Of a stretch of DNA of 64,000 nucleotides, positions 33,899-44,867 are shown piece by piece. Made by a program: the position numbers and the translations under genes. Each line of letters begins with the position of its first letter. Positions within the stretch are counted from its first letter, which is position 1. Source of the stretch: Xylona heveae TC161 (Eukaryota; Ascomycota; Xylonomycetes; Xylonales; Xylonaceae); assembly GCF_001619985.1 (NCBI RefSeq), contig NW_017264194.1:620001-684000 (forward strand), given 5' to 3'. Below the pieces are notes generated by a model. That model ran no database searches, was not told the origin of the DNA, and worked only from the letters and a program-made list of their open reading frames with translations.

Positions 33899-35763
33899 CT
33901 ACTGATGCAGACGGGGAACCTGTAGAATACCCTAGAAGACTGATCGATGTGGAGGTGGATGAGGTGTGAGATACGCGATCAGGGGGCGGTCTCAGGTTGA
34001 TGCAGAAAGGAATCGGAGTCGTAATCTTCTTCGTTTGAACATGGGATAGTGACGGGCTGGCTTGCATCAACGCAGTCCGCGGGGACAGGAAGCAACAAGG
34101 CAGTCCTGCCCGTCCTCTTGGCACCGTCAGTCCGTAGGACCCTGCTACTGCCGCCGCGGTTTCTAGTGTTTAATCGTGCGTACAAGCTTTGCAGATCGAA
34201 CTAAATGCCAGCTCTCAGTCGTCTGGCAAATAATTCTACTGCAGCTATACGAGACTGGGGTTCAGAGATGCGCTCGATGCCACTGCTTGGTGCGACAATG
34301 GTCCTGTCTCAATGCGGTCAGCTCAGTTACCTTGAATCAACCAAGTCCGTCTGGAGAACAGAGTGTAATCATTCAGCCTATCCATTGCATCTGCCAGTGA
34401 GCAGAAACGGGATCAAGGCGGGCAGGACGAGGCCACGACAAGACCTACGGTCGGTTGCTTTAGACTCACAATGGCACCGGTCGGATTCGAACAGCTTGGG
34501 ATTCTCAGCGCGGGACCAGCTTCGATCCAGCTGTATCGCGGTACTGCTTAAACTTTGAGGGCAGATCTTGTTGAGGTCACTCAAGTCTTCGTAGTCGTAA
34601 TTGATGATTTCCTTCTAGAAAGTCGATTGTCTTCTATCCTATCTCTCTCTCCTTCACTCTCGCGGGACGTGACCCTCTTGCTTGGACCAACTCGCGGGAT
34701 CGCTAGAGTCACGTGCTTTAAGTCACGTGATGCGCTGGTTTCTGACAGCAAAGACCTCGCATTATACATTCATAGCAAAAGGGTTTCTAAAGAAAGGGTC
34801 TCAAAAGGATCTCTTCTCGCAGATCTGGATTCTAGACCGTTTTATTTTATCATTCTTGTGGAGTCGCAAACCTGCAGCTGGTGTAGCAAAGCTAGCAGAT
34901 CAAGATCGGCTGAGCATCGAATGGTTTAAAGACACAGACGATCAGTCCACTGAAGTAGCATGCTTCAACTTTGTTTTAGGTGCAACTATAAGACACATGG
35001 TTGTCTACACATCCATATGTTTGAATCAATGTGCAAGTCACTCATATGAGCCGTCTGGATGTGGAGTATCTGTTTCCCAAATTGTTGAATCTGATACGCA
35101 TTAGACTTACCTAGGTAGTTACTTCAAACTCTCTTTTGAGGTTTAGATGCCCTGGCACGTGACCATCAGCCTGATAACAGAACTTGCACAGATAGTCGCT
35201 AACGACAACTGAAGGAAGCACTTTCGCGATGTTGGAGCGAGCGAGGAGCGAGGGAGGGAGCTGGGCCTGCTGGATGGCTGGTCTGGACTCTACATGGATC
35301 ACACATGGGATACGCATGGACTGTCTAGGTTTGTTCCTGGGGTCAATTCAGCGCGGACTCAATGCAATCAATGAGTACTTGTCCGTTCACATTTAGTTGC
35401 ATCTGCTCCGTAGTCAGTGGGGTCATAACCTCTCTTTGAAAGCCCCCTCGATCATATCCATTCGTGCCGTTCTATTTCTCCCGCCATCCAGGGGTCCTCT
35501 TTGGCGAGGAAGCCACGACGTTAACCTCTTCGGCCGCCACCCGCGTTTCTATTTTTGCATGCCACAAATTCTCCCCTCCTTCAGGCTGGCCCTGGTCTTG
35601 AGGGAATTGAATCACACATCTGTCGCGCGCCAATGTTTGAGAGCAGATAGGACGAGGAGCAAATCCCCAACCGTGCGCGAGCACGGCTTGCCAAGGAACG
35701 ACCCTCCATCTTGGTACCTGAGGAGGCCAAGCACGGCGGGCCGCCCCGCTTCTTGCGACCACA
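33899..35763. other. Divergent intergenic between ccr4 and methyltransferase
   Basis: A 1.86-kb region with no recognised gene. It holds a pair of GTCACGTG boxes (34708-34730), another CACGTG near 35157 and a minus-strand tRNA-like 3' end near 34472-34492 that does not fold into a tRNA. The region just left of 35764 is open in other frames but looks non-coding. Confidence 0.4.
34708..34730. promoter_or_regulatory. Paired GTCACGTG E-boxes
   Basis: GTCACGTG occurs at 34708-34715 and again at 34722-34729, the second extended to TCACGTGA. Cbf1-type and other bHLH factors bind such palindromes. Two copies 14 nt apart, about one helical turn and a half, are unlikely to be chance, but which gene they serve is unknown. 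Confidence 0.45.
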
Positions 35764-36885
35764 ATGAACACTTTTGCGATTCGCCATTGCCGCCGTTACT
35801 TGAGCGATCAAACCCTTCCATATCCGCTTCCTTGTGACCTACCTGAATTGCACCGCCAGAATTTGCGAACTGTCCTTCTGACGACCGTATTTGGCGCCCC
35901 GATCTGCTCGCCGGCCCTCGAGGCGAAGCCACCCCGCAAGGTGCTGGATGTTTGTTGCGGCACTGGCTTGTGGTCGTCGGCCTGTCATGACTACTTCAGC
36001 CAAAAGGGATATTCTGACATTTCGTTTACCGGTCTCGATATTGCTCCAGTGGCGCCAGATCTGACTGCACAAGGCATCAATTGGCGTTTCGTCCAACATG
36101 ACCTCCGTAATGGACCTTTGCCATTCGCGGACAACGAATTTGATCTCGTTTTCGTCAAAGACTTAAGTTTAGTAGCACCTTCTCCGGCCCCTATCCAAAA
36201 GCTCTTCGAGGAATATGTGCGTGTGCTCAAGGTTGGAGGGGTCTTGGAATGCTGGGAGGCCGATCACACTGTTCGAGCGATTCTCCCTAATCCGCCTCCA
36301 GCGCCTGGTGTCTCTGCAGGTGATCAGAACCAGGCAGACGCGACATCAACAATTACTACGTTTTCTGGAACACCCTTCATTGTGGCCCAAAACCAATTCT
36401 TGCGCGACTACAATGCTTGGATCACAAAGGCATTTGATAAACGGACGCTGACACTGGTTCCTTGCACGATTGTTGGTCCCATGTTTGTTAATGAGTCTGA
36501 TGTACTCAAGGAAATAGGAAGTCGAAGAATAGCCATTCCATTTGGAGAAATCAATTGGGAACGGGAAGGTGCTGCAGGCCTGCGTGGGAAAACCGGAGAC
36601 GCTAGTAAGCGTCAAAGCCCCTCCGACATGGCATCTTATTCAAGTTCCAAGATTATTTCTACCAGTAATCGGACCCTAAATTCCAACCAGCTGGCTGTGA
36701 GACAAACAGCTCTTGTGAGCTTCATACAGATGATTGAAAGTCTGGAGCCAATCCTCAAGGACGTCAGCGGCAAAAGCCAAGACGAATGGAATCGATGGTG
36801 GGCAGCAATGATGGCAGATCTCTCAAAAGGAACCTCTACGAGCGAATGCTTGGAGGTTGGAGCCTGGTGGGCTCAAAAGATTTGA
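35764..36885 (+). CDS. SAM-dependent methyltransferase, conserved in filamentous fungi
   Basis: A single-exon gene for 373 residues. The N-terminal module R-R-Y-L-S-D-Q-T-L-P-Y-P-L-P-C-D-L-P-E-L-H-R-Q precedes motif I, V-L-D-V-C-C-G-T-G-L-W-S. Motif II is F-T-G-L-D-I-A-P, and then come W-R-F-V-Q-H-D-L-R and F-D-L-V-F-V-K-D. After these, L-K-V-G-G-V-L-E-C-W-E is the usual post-motif strand. The C-terminal part (I-G-S-R-R-I-A-I-P-F-G-E-I-N-W-E-R-E-G) matches a family I remember from Aspergillus relatives with no assigned substrate. An in-frame stop lies just upstream of the ATG, so this start is used unless an upstream exon exists; some relatives are longer at the N-terminus. The substrate is unknown. 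Confidence 0.8.
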   Translation: MNTFAIRHCRRYLSDQTLPYPLPCDLPELHRQNLRTVLLTTVFGAPICSPALEAKPPRKVLDVCCGTGLWSSACHDYFSQKGYSDISFTGLDIAPVAPDLTAQGINWRFVQHDLRNGPLPFADNEFDLVFVKDLSLVAPSPAPIQKLFEEYVRVLKVGGVLECWEADHTVRAILPNPPPAPGVSAGDQNQADATSTITTFSGTPFIVAQNQFLRDYNAWITKAFDKRTLTLVPCTIVGPMFVNESDVLKEIGSRRIAIPFGEINWEREGAAGLRGKTGDASKRQSPSDMASYSSSKIISTSNRTLNSNQLAVRQTALVSFIQMIESLEPILKDVSGKSQDEWNRWWAAMMADLSKGTSTSECLEVGAWWAQKI

Positions 36886-37657
36886 CGACAGTGCTTATGG
36901 TCTTTCCTCTTTTGCATGCTTTGCTCTGATTTCCAAGCATTTCATATTTGAGGCTTGTCATAGCGATGGCGTAGCGTTCGGTAACGTTTCAAGTAATACC
37001 TATATTTGTCTTGTCAGTGTTATTGTGTCCCTTTTTTGAGCTATAGAAAATAGATTCTGGCTGGAATAAGTTCAAAAATAGAATCCCTACATGGTCTCAA
37101 TTTCTAATTCTCATTATTAGCAACCCTTCACGTGACCTCGCGCACTTTAACGTTACCTTTTTTCACAAATTCTGCTCGCTGGATTCCTCTCTTTATCTCT
37201 TCTTCATTTGTTAGGCCTGCGCGAGCAGCAAATGCTTTGTGCAAGCGTGGTCGAAAGTAGTCGTAGCCCAGCGGATACTCCCGGCCCAAGTACAGTAAGT
37301 CTGGCGTGAGGCAGTCAGGACTTTGGATCTGGATATCAATAAAAGTTCCAAGAGATTACCTTTATATATACGAATAACTTGATGTCGCAAGCTAATTTGA
37401 GTCATTTTGATTTTTCAATGCATTGCGTTGGAGAATGAACTCTACAGATTCTGTGGGGTTGAAGATGACTTGTCGAGCCTTGGCTGAGCTGAGGACCCTG
37501 AGCTCGCGTCCCGCCGTACAAATGACGAAATCAAAGGAAATAAACAGCCAGTGGATATCTGCTTTATTGACTGTGCGCAAACAATCATGAGTATACCGAG
37601 TAATCCTGCCTCTTTACAAACCTTCTCGTTGCATCTTGATTATCTTGACTAACACAA
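36886..37657. other. Intergenic, methyltransferase to thioesterase
   Basis: A 772-nt tandem gap, AT-rich, carrying the methyltransferase 3' UTR and the thioesterase promoter. No gene was recognised. Confidence 0.5.
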
Positions 37658-38944
37658 ATGCAAGGGACTTCCGCTTTCACGCGCAGAATATCTCCCCCGA
37701 GCTCGCGGGTACTATTGTCAGCCCGTATATTTGGACCTACCTGTGGCGACCGAGCCCAAATCTCCACGAGCTGCAGCAGAACTTCCAACGCGAGCTCATC
37801 TCATGAATTCGAACCGATGACATCGACTTTAAAGCCTGGTTGGCTCGCTGACCTCCGCACAAGAATAGGAAAATGCATACTGTTCGGTCTCAAGGCAGAA
37901 CAAGTGACGGAAGCATCTGCTCTTCTTCAAGACTTAGCACGAGACTGGAGGGAGCTGGTGGCTGGCAGCGAAGGCTTCCTGACGGCCAAATCCAGGAGAG
38001 GTATTTTCAGGCAGAGGGTAGCGTGGGGTGAAATGGTATGCTCTGAGAAGCAACTGGAACTTTGCCGACAATGTGCTAATGCCGGGTTTTGGTTGTTGTT
38101 ATAGGATGTAATGGTAAGATATCTGCTTGATGCCCCATGATTTTCCTTACTCATTATGGTCAAGAGCTAAATTCTGTCGTTGCAAGGGTATTTCTCCGCC
38201 TCGAATACTATGATTTTGTATTGCTGAGCTTCGCTGTATTCATACGGATCGACTAACACAATTTGTGACAGGGCATGTCAATAACACCGCCTACAATCGC
38301 TATGCCGAATCAGCACGGATGAACTGGCTCTTAAATTTTGGTACACATTTTGATCCAGCGCATAATATACAGTGGGCTGAGCTGCAGTCATCGAGGGGCA
38401 TTGGGCTCATCATGCGAAGTATTCGCACTGATTACAAATTTGTATGTTCCGCCCAGACCACCTAAGTTGGTTTTTGTTATGCTGTTAATCTCGGAGGATA
38501 CCATAAACTGTGTTCGGAGATTCTGTCTCAAGACCACAATGTTTGGGCGATTGATTTCCTGGGGTGTCCCAAAACTGACTTATATCATTTCCCAAGCCGA
38601 TGACATACCCTGATAGGGTAACAGTATATCATAAACTCCGTTCTCTTCCAACCTCGCGTGATGACAGCTTTATCCTAGATGTCATGATCTTGTCAGAGAG
38701 GCATCAACGCGTAGCTGCAAGATGCGTTGAAGACGTGGTTGTCTACGATTATAGGCAGCAAAATAAGGTCCCGCTTCCGCCATTTGTGCACGCTCAATTC
38801 GAAGAGGCGTTTATGCTGCAAGAAGAGGCAAAGTGGGATTGCAGTGACCACGCAAGAGATCTCGCTGAAAGGGTGCGAAGTTTAGAGAGGCAGAGTTGGG
38901 ATCGAGCAGATGCCAAGGAGGATCTTGGTAGTGCTTCACCTTGA
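37658..38944 (+). CDS. Mitochondrial 4HBT-type (hotdog) thioesterase, frame problem at a micro-exon
   Basis: A predicted acyl-CoA thioesterase of about 302 residues. Exons are 37658-38035, a micro-exon at 38105-38113, 38272-38441 and 38597-38944. A basic presequence (MQGTSAFTRRISPPSSRVLL) suggests mitochondria. The body reads L-A-R-D-W-R-E-L-V-A-G-S-E-G-F-L-T, then W-G-E-M, then D-V-M from the micro-exon, then G-H-V-N-N-T-A-Y-N-R-Y-A-E-S-A-R. Together these rebuild the hotdog active-site motif D-x-M-G-H-V-N-N. With canonical GT-AG sites the join after the micro-exon is one nucleotide short, so the frame breaks exactly there. Alternatives that keep the frame (donor at 38028 or skipping the micro-exon) lose the catalytic Asp. 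It may be a base missing from the sequence, a non-canonical splice site or a recent loss of function. Confidence 0.8.
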
Positions 38945-40832
38945 CTATCGACTCAGCTTTGACGCATGTAAATATCGTGACTCGTATATACCTTCATGTC
39001 GAAAATTTCACACGAAAATCATGCTAATCATGAAGCTATGAATTTAGTGTTATGAATTTATCCAGCGTTGATATAAATATCGTCAAATGGAATGTGAATC
39101 CCAAAATACTTGTCAAGTGATTTTTTTATATTTATTTTTCACATTATTTTTATTTTAATGTTCATTCCATTGCCGAATCAAGATCATGGTGAGGTGCAAA
39201 GATCTACAGGTATTTGAAATTAAAAACCGTCTTTTGAGAATAGTATTGGTTTTCATAATAATTAGTGAAAAAATCTATAGAGCCTTGACATTCTCGAAAT
39301 CTGCATCAATATATCAACCAACACGATACTACGCCAACTGGACAAAATTGGCATTTGTGGATTGCTTGATCCACCAAAAACATTCCACCTCGATAGAGGA
39401 CGACCTTCAATCAACAAGTTATAAGACAAACATGAAGACATGGGTTTCACATGCGGTCAAACAGAGGGCCAAGATTGCTTGCCATTTTTGGTGCTGTTCC
39501 CGGTCGCCCGGCCCAATTACTTGGTACACAAGTCGCGGGGCGCATCCGCTTCCCGGGCTATCCGTATGAGCATCTGGCTTACCCTTGTGCCTCTTTTCGC
39601 TCTTCTAACTCTGGCCCAGGCTAACTTTGAAATGATAAAAGTGATCAATTAGAGCAGGTTCTAAATCATTGTCCCACAGAAGAACCCCTCGGGGCTACCT
39701 CCGGTCCATGGGGAAACTGCATACTCGTATGGAAATATCTCTGTGCTCAGAAATACCACTTCATTGAGTAATATTTGGACTCTTTGGAAAGGTGCATCAG
39801 CAGCTTGCGCAGCTGGACGGATGATCGACAAACCCAGACGGCAAAAGGCGGGCACACTACCCGCCAGCTAAGGCGACCGGTTAGGGTCAGCTTTATGTCT
39901 GAGACTCTGGGCAGGTACGCTGATTTTTGCACCGCTTGATTTACCGCCAGCTAAGAGGTTAATGCAGTGACTAGGGAGCTCGTTGGCGGAGAAGAACCTG
40001 GTTCATCAAATGACTGACAAACACGGCATATTTGTTCGCTACAAGACCTTCAAGAGCTCCGTAGGCAATTACATCGTCTTGAGCACAAGAATACTCTGCA
40101 TCCAAAGGCACTGACGACCTGTTGTTGTGTGCAGATGGAAGCACATATTGGGCTGCAGATAATGTGAGAACAAAAAAACCCAGTTCATTCTTGCGAGGCA
40201 ATAGCATGATCGATTGAATGGAAAATATCATCCTTGACTATGCATGCAGCGACCTGGGGTAGCGCATGAGTAATGGAATGACTCTGACCTTTTCTCACCA
40301 CAAAGTTCTTGTGGTTGATCTCATCCACCCCCGCTTGTGAAGCCAAACATATCCTGTAGTCAAGATACCAATACAGCAGAGCAAATGCAATATGATTAGG
40401 AAGATCTAATTTCTAGACAACAACTCGTAAGATCAAACTTTTGAGTCCTTGATCCCTCGTTTGCAGTCTCCTTGAAAGCGCAGATCATCACCTAAACATG
40501 TGTTGGTCTGCGTTTAATTAATTTTTCCGACCGGACTTGACCCGAGGAAAAAACACACACACCTTGTCCAGCAATACCAACTTCATTGCTGAGTCAGCAT
40601 CTCCGCCCATCTACAAGTTTTACGGCTTTCCCCACGACCAAACATTATTTCCCCCCTCTTACCAAGCATTACCACACAGATCCTAGGAGGTCCGTTGATA
40701 TTTAGGGAATTTTGAAACCCAGACAAGTCCAGCCAGTACTCTCGGGGATTGATTTCGTCCAGTTTGACTAGTCTTTGGTGTAACTAGTCTGGCTGGCCCC
40801 GGGATCGATCTGGCGGGATTCGCGGAGTGCTC
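38945..40832. other. Intergenic with unassigned protein-like fragments
   Basis: A 1.9-kb block upstream of acrB, AT-rich at 39000-39440. Short open frames occur on both strands without a recognisable family. On the plus strand, 39566-39652 encodes 28 residues starting with a signal-peptide-like M-S-I-W-L-T-L-V-P-L-F-A-L-L-T-L-A-Q-A. It is followed in another frame by about 65 open codons up to 39870. On the minus strand, 40231-39971 and 39855-39661 are open. A 12-nt direct repeat CCGCCAGCTAAG occurs near 39860 and 39951. It may hold an unrecognised small gene or a decayed one. Confidence 0.35.
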
Positions 40833-43800
40833 ATGCCGCGAGGCTTCACTGCAAAGAAACAGAGTGCGAATAGTCAAACCGGCCGCCAGGAGTCTCTCTC
40901 TTCTGCCTCTGGAAGGAGAGTTAGCAAGCAAAAGTCGAATGGCCATCTGAACGCGAGCCCAAATGGCACCTCGCCGCTCCCTTCTCCTCCCGTGCCGAGC
41001 ACGGCTCTGGCGCAGAACATCTCTGCGCAGCACGCGTCGGACCGGGATGGGAATGGGCGAGCGGCGGGAACCATGGCGGCGAGCAACGGAAGACCTGCTG
41101 CAGGACGGACATATTCGGATGGACAGGTCAACTCGGACGTGTATCAGAATGGCCCCGGCGCCAATGGTTTGGATGAGCAGAGTCACCGTCGAATCGATGT
41201 CAACGCAAGCAAGGCAGCAACCGGTTACGAAACGAGCTTTCTCTATCGTGTGTCGACAATACTGAGGTCCTGCCCGCTTGGAGACACTATTGCCATCTTG
41301 ATTATTCTCCTTCAGCTTCCGCCTACCTTCCTCACCATTACCCACTTTCTCTTTACGACCCTGACATTTGTCCCGCCTTCTGGAGTCTCAATCTCGTCAA
41401 TTCCTTCACTCAAAGAGATTTTCCAGGGCTCCGGTGGGACGCCATCACTCGCCACGACCGTTATCGCCGATGTTGTCTTCCTCATCTTCTGGCTCTTTCT
41501 CTGGGCTCCTGCTCAGAACGTGGCTTTGGATCTTGCGCAGGTCGTCATGGCAATATCACTGGGTGGAGGATACACGGGCAACAGCGGAGGCTCGAATAGT
41601 GCAATCATGTGTTTTGCCATAATCGGTGCCTCTCATTTGCTCCGTCGCAAATCGTTGCGTCAGTATGGGCTCAGCTTTATTTGGTCGATCGCGTCTGGAA
41701 GTGAAATCTTGCCTCTGAGAGCGTTTCCTGCACCGGTGGAACCCCCCGACACAACAAAGACGACAAATGGCTGGATTCGTAGCATCTTGGCCGTCCATAT
41801 CCTGACCCAGGGCGTGGTTCGAATGGTTCGACGTTGGATCTCTCGACGGGAAATGCATCACCATCATAATAATCAACAACCAAGCGTACCAGCATCCAAG
41901 AAACGAGGCGATCCAGAGGCGGCCGTTGCCTCACAAGCACAATCAACAAACTCAACGTCGACCGATTCTGGGCCAGATGCGCCGACCGCTCCAAGTCTTG
42001 ATGGGCAATCGGTCGGACCGGCGGCAGTGACAAAGGATCCCAAGGAGAAAATTTCGAGCGGAAAGAAAAAGCGAAAACAGGCAACACATGTGAGAAGTCA
42101 GCAGCCGTTTTGGGCGGCTCTGGCGAGTACAAAAGTTATTGTTATGAAAGAGTATGAACAGTCGCAGGCTGCAGCGGAGGCGGCAGGTTCCAAAGCTACC
42201 GATGTGAATAATCTTGGTAGTGCACCGTTTGATGAGGAAGGCGGGCGTGTCTGGGTGACACAGGTTGGATCTACAGAAATATATTTCCACACAAGCGCTT
42301 TCCCTCCGGGAGAGCAAAGTGCAATCGATTACAAGGATGGATGCCAAAAGTCGGGCAGTCGGGTGGATAAGTCCAAGCCATTTTACGTGCGGCTGAATGG
42401 GGCAGATTGGACGTCGACGAAGATTACCAAGTGTGAGGCAGGCAAGGACGGATTGGAGGATCAATGGGTAGGAGAAATTTTTGGGTTGACAGCGTTGACG
42501 AGCTATTGCTGCGAATTTGTTCGGAGTGAGGATGACGTTGTGATATTCTCATCCAGTATCACGACGCATCCTCCTTCGCTGGAGCAGGGTATGCAGTTTA
42601 CTCCCATCCGCAGCGCTCGAACAACCCCACTTATGCCTGCCTTAGCATCCACGGCTACGCCTCCTCCTCCACATCAAACGCTTCGTCCTTCGTCTCCGAC
42701 TACGACGCTACGTAATTCCATTTCTGCCGCGGAATCGAAGCTGATCGAGGTGCGCTCGCGCACGAAACGCGTTCGGAAGGAACACAAGACTGCTCTTACG
42801 GCGCTTAAAAAGGAAGTCGATAATTTTGGTTCTCGCCTCAGCTCCGCAGGAAGTGGTGACGATCGCCAACGCCAGCGTGTTCTACAAATCACCCAGCATA
42901 TTCGCCAGGCCGAAGAGTCGGCCTCTAACATGGGGCCCGAAATCGAGGAGATGGGAAATATACCGGAGGACGACATCCAGGAATGGCGCGCGACAAAGAA
43001 GAGCATTGCAAAGGAAAAGGATGCTTCGGAAGCATTACGGGAGGAGTTCAACGAGACCAAGGAGCAAGCAGATCGCAAAGTGTCCTCTGTGCAGTCTGAA
43101 GCAAGCTCTTCAAATCAGAAACGCGAGCGCCTCCTGGCACGTCAGGCCAAACTCAACGAACAGCACAACCGGATGGTCTCTGTCAATGCTCAAGCCCAGG
43201 AGGAAAAGGACCGCCGAGCTAGTGAGCTTGCGACCAAGGATGCCGAGCGCCAACAAACAGAAGTCAGCTATCTCGAACAACTGGCTCTGTTTGGCCGCCA
43301 GACGCAGGAGATCAACTCCAAGAGTCAACAGGCATGGCAACGCATTCATCGGCTCGAGCTGGCTTATTCGCACCAACAAGCCCAGCTCCAGCAAAAGATG
43401 ATGGCAGCGCAGGCAGCTAACCCCGCAGTGGCTGCGGCAGTCTCTGAGGCTGCAGGTGCCACGCTTGGCCCTGGAGCTGCTACCAGCATGGCTGGCCCCA
43501 TTGCCCCCGGTGGCCCTTTGGCTGGCTCTAATCTCACTGCCGCCTCAGCCATGCCCGCGCAACAGCCTGGTTACGCTTTTCCCTTTTCTGCTTTTGGTCC
43601 ACCCGGTCAGCACGCTTCTGGGGTTGTTCCTCCAGCGGCCGGCGCCGCCGCTGCGCCCAAGCTTGAAATTCCTTCCTTTACTGCTGCCGCTCCCTTTTCC
43701 CGCGACGCTCGAGAGAGCATTGGAAATGGCAATGGCAATGGCAATGGCACCGGCGCCACCGTCAACAAGGCCGGCCGCGCTCGATCTGGATCCACAAAGA

Positions 43801-44126
43801 GCAACTTCACCGACTTTTCCGACACTGCCGAGAATAGTTTTCTTCCAGGACAAGCCTATCGCTTGTCTGGAGAAAGCCAAGCACCTCTCCCCGTTTCCGC
43901 CACCGAGTTTCTTGACCGCGAGAGAATGGTGAAAAAGAGCAGCAGCCCCAGCAATCGAGGCAGTAGTGCCAGTGGAAGCGTCGGCGGAGGCAGCCAGCGA
44001 GATCCGTCTAGTCCTTTTGTCAGACATTCCAGCCCTGCCGCCAACAAAACCACCACTCCCACTACCACCACCACTACCACTTCTGGACCCGGTGTCATTG
44101 GCAGTGGCAGTCCTGCTTGGCGGTGA
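40833..44126 (+). CDS. acrB: AcrB-like ubiquitination-network membrane protein
   Basis: A 1097-residue single-exon protein resembling Aspergillus nidulans AcrB, which interacts genetically with the CreB/CreD deubiquitination network and affects acriflavine resistance and carbon regulation. The N-terminal 145 residues are low-complexity. Three hydrophobic segments follow at about 149-180 (T-I-A-I-L-I-I-L-L-Q-L), 208-243 (V-V-F-L-I-F-W-L-F-L-W-A) and 257-270 (A-I-M-C-F-A-I-I-G-A). A central domain (R-V-W-V-T-Q-V-G-S-T-E-I-Y-F-H) precedes a long Glu/Lys/Gln-rich coiled coil at roughly 630-870. The tail is Ala/Gly/Ser-rich with short N-G and T repeats. The ATG at 40833 is chosen because the two preceding codons start with GTG, not ATG. 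Topology and family match; the molecular activity is unknown. Confidence 0.85.
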   Translation: MPRGFTAKKQSANSQTGRQESLSSASGRRVSKQKSNGHLNASPNGTSPLPSPPVPSTALAQNISAQHASDRDGNGRAAGTMAASNGRPAAGRTYSDGQVNSDVYQNGPGANGLDEQSHRRIDVNASKAATGYETSFLYRVSTILRSCPLGDTIAILIILLQLPPTFLTITHFLFTTLTFVPPSGVSISSIPSLKEIFQGSGGTPSLATTVIADVVFLIFWLFLWAPAQNVALDLAQVVMAISLGGGYTGNSGGSNSAIMCFAIIGASHLLRRKSLRQYGLSFIWSIASGSEILPLRAFPAPVEPPDTTKTTNGWIRSILAVHILTQGVVRMVRRWISRREMHHHHNNQQPSVPASKKRGDPEAAVASQAQSTNSTSTDSGPDAPTAPSLDGQSVGPAAVTKDPKEKISSGKKKRKQATHVRSQQPFWAALASTKVIVMKEYEQSQAAAEAAGSKATDVNNLGSAPFDEEGGRVWVTQVGSTEIYFHTSAFPPGEQSAIDYKDGCQKSGSRVDKSKPFYVRLNGADWTSTKITKCEAGKDGLEDQWVGEIFGLTALTSYCCEFVRSEDDVVIFSSSITTHPPSLEQGMQFTPIRSARTTPLMPALASTATPPPPHQTLRPSSPTTTLRNSISAAESKLIEVRSRTKRVRKEHKTALTALKKEVDNFGSRLSSAGSGDDRQRQRVLQITQHIRQAEESASNMGPEIEEMGNIPEDDIQEWRATKKSIAKEKDASEALREEFNETKEQADRKVSSVQSEASSSNQKRERLLARQAKLNEQHNRMVSVNAQAQEEKDRRASELATKDAERQQTEVSYLEQLALFGRQTQEINSKSQQAWQRIHRLELAYSHQQAQLQQKMMAAQAANPAVAAAVSEAAGATLGPGAATSMAGPIAPGGPLAGSNLTAASAMPAQQPGYAFPFSAFGPPGQHASGVVPPAAGAAAAPKLEIPSFTAAAPFSRDARESIGNGNGNGNGTGATVNKAGRARSGSTKSNFTDFSDTAENSFLPGQAYRLSGESQAPLPVSATEFLDRERMVKKSSSPSNRGSSASGSVGGGSQRDPSSPFVRHSSPAANKTTTPTTTTTTTSGPGVIGSGSPAWR

Positions 44127-44867
44127 CGAAATAGTACTTCACTTTCATTTTTCTTCACTCGCGCGTTGGACCGATACTCGGAGCAAGCAGGCTTCATGGC
44201 AGATAGATGGTGATTGCTGCGGACTGTGAAATCATTTTGGCGTAGCAACTAGTGGAGTGCAGGGGGTTGTTGTCACGCAAAGTTTAGAAAAGAAAAAGTT
44301 GTCTTGTCTGTAAGGTAGCGGAATGAGCGAATAGCGGAATTAGTTGAAATGCAAGATTTGCAGTCATCCTTGCTTTGATGATTGCATCTATCATTCTTTT
44401 GACTCATTTTCTGTGCTGTGTGCATCGTATATATTGACTACTCACATTTTCCCATCCATCTCCGTCATCGTAGATGTACATGCGCACGCTGGTTTGGTTG
44501 GTATGTGCAGTGTCCTCTATCATTTTGCATGCCCAGATTACTAAGGTATCTTGTGCTATTCGGTAGATACATATATATGCAGCGAGATATGATACAGTAA
44601 CTAAGGTAGCTAGGTAGGTATGATACAAAATAGAATGCGTATATGTACAAAATGACTCTGCGTCCTAAATGTCCTGTACTATGTGCTATGTACTCTATGC
44701 TGTGCTCCATGCTTAGCGCTCAGCGCTCTAGGTTCAGCGTTCCGCGCTCTAGTTAAAAAAAAATCCAACTCGATCTAAAATATGTACTTTTCTCTGATTC
44801 TAATCGTTTAAAAGGTCAGGTAGTAAGTAAGTAGTCTATATCGAAAATCCACCAGGAGTGTAATAGT
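44127..44867. other. Convergent intergenic, acrB and flavin reductase
   Basis: A 741-nt stretch between 3' ends. It holds repeated CTAAGGTAGCTAGGTAGGTA-like words near 44600 and a stretch of AGCGCTC-type words at 44712-44750. No gene was seen. Confidence 0.45.

Noticed and set aside
34472-34560. tRNA-like sequence on the minus strand (TTCGAATCCGACCGGTGCCA 3' end and a D-arm-like hairpin)
   Set aside because: The acceptor stem can pair imperfectly, but the 5' side of the T-stem does not match and no anticodon stem forms.
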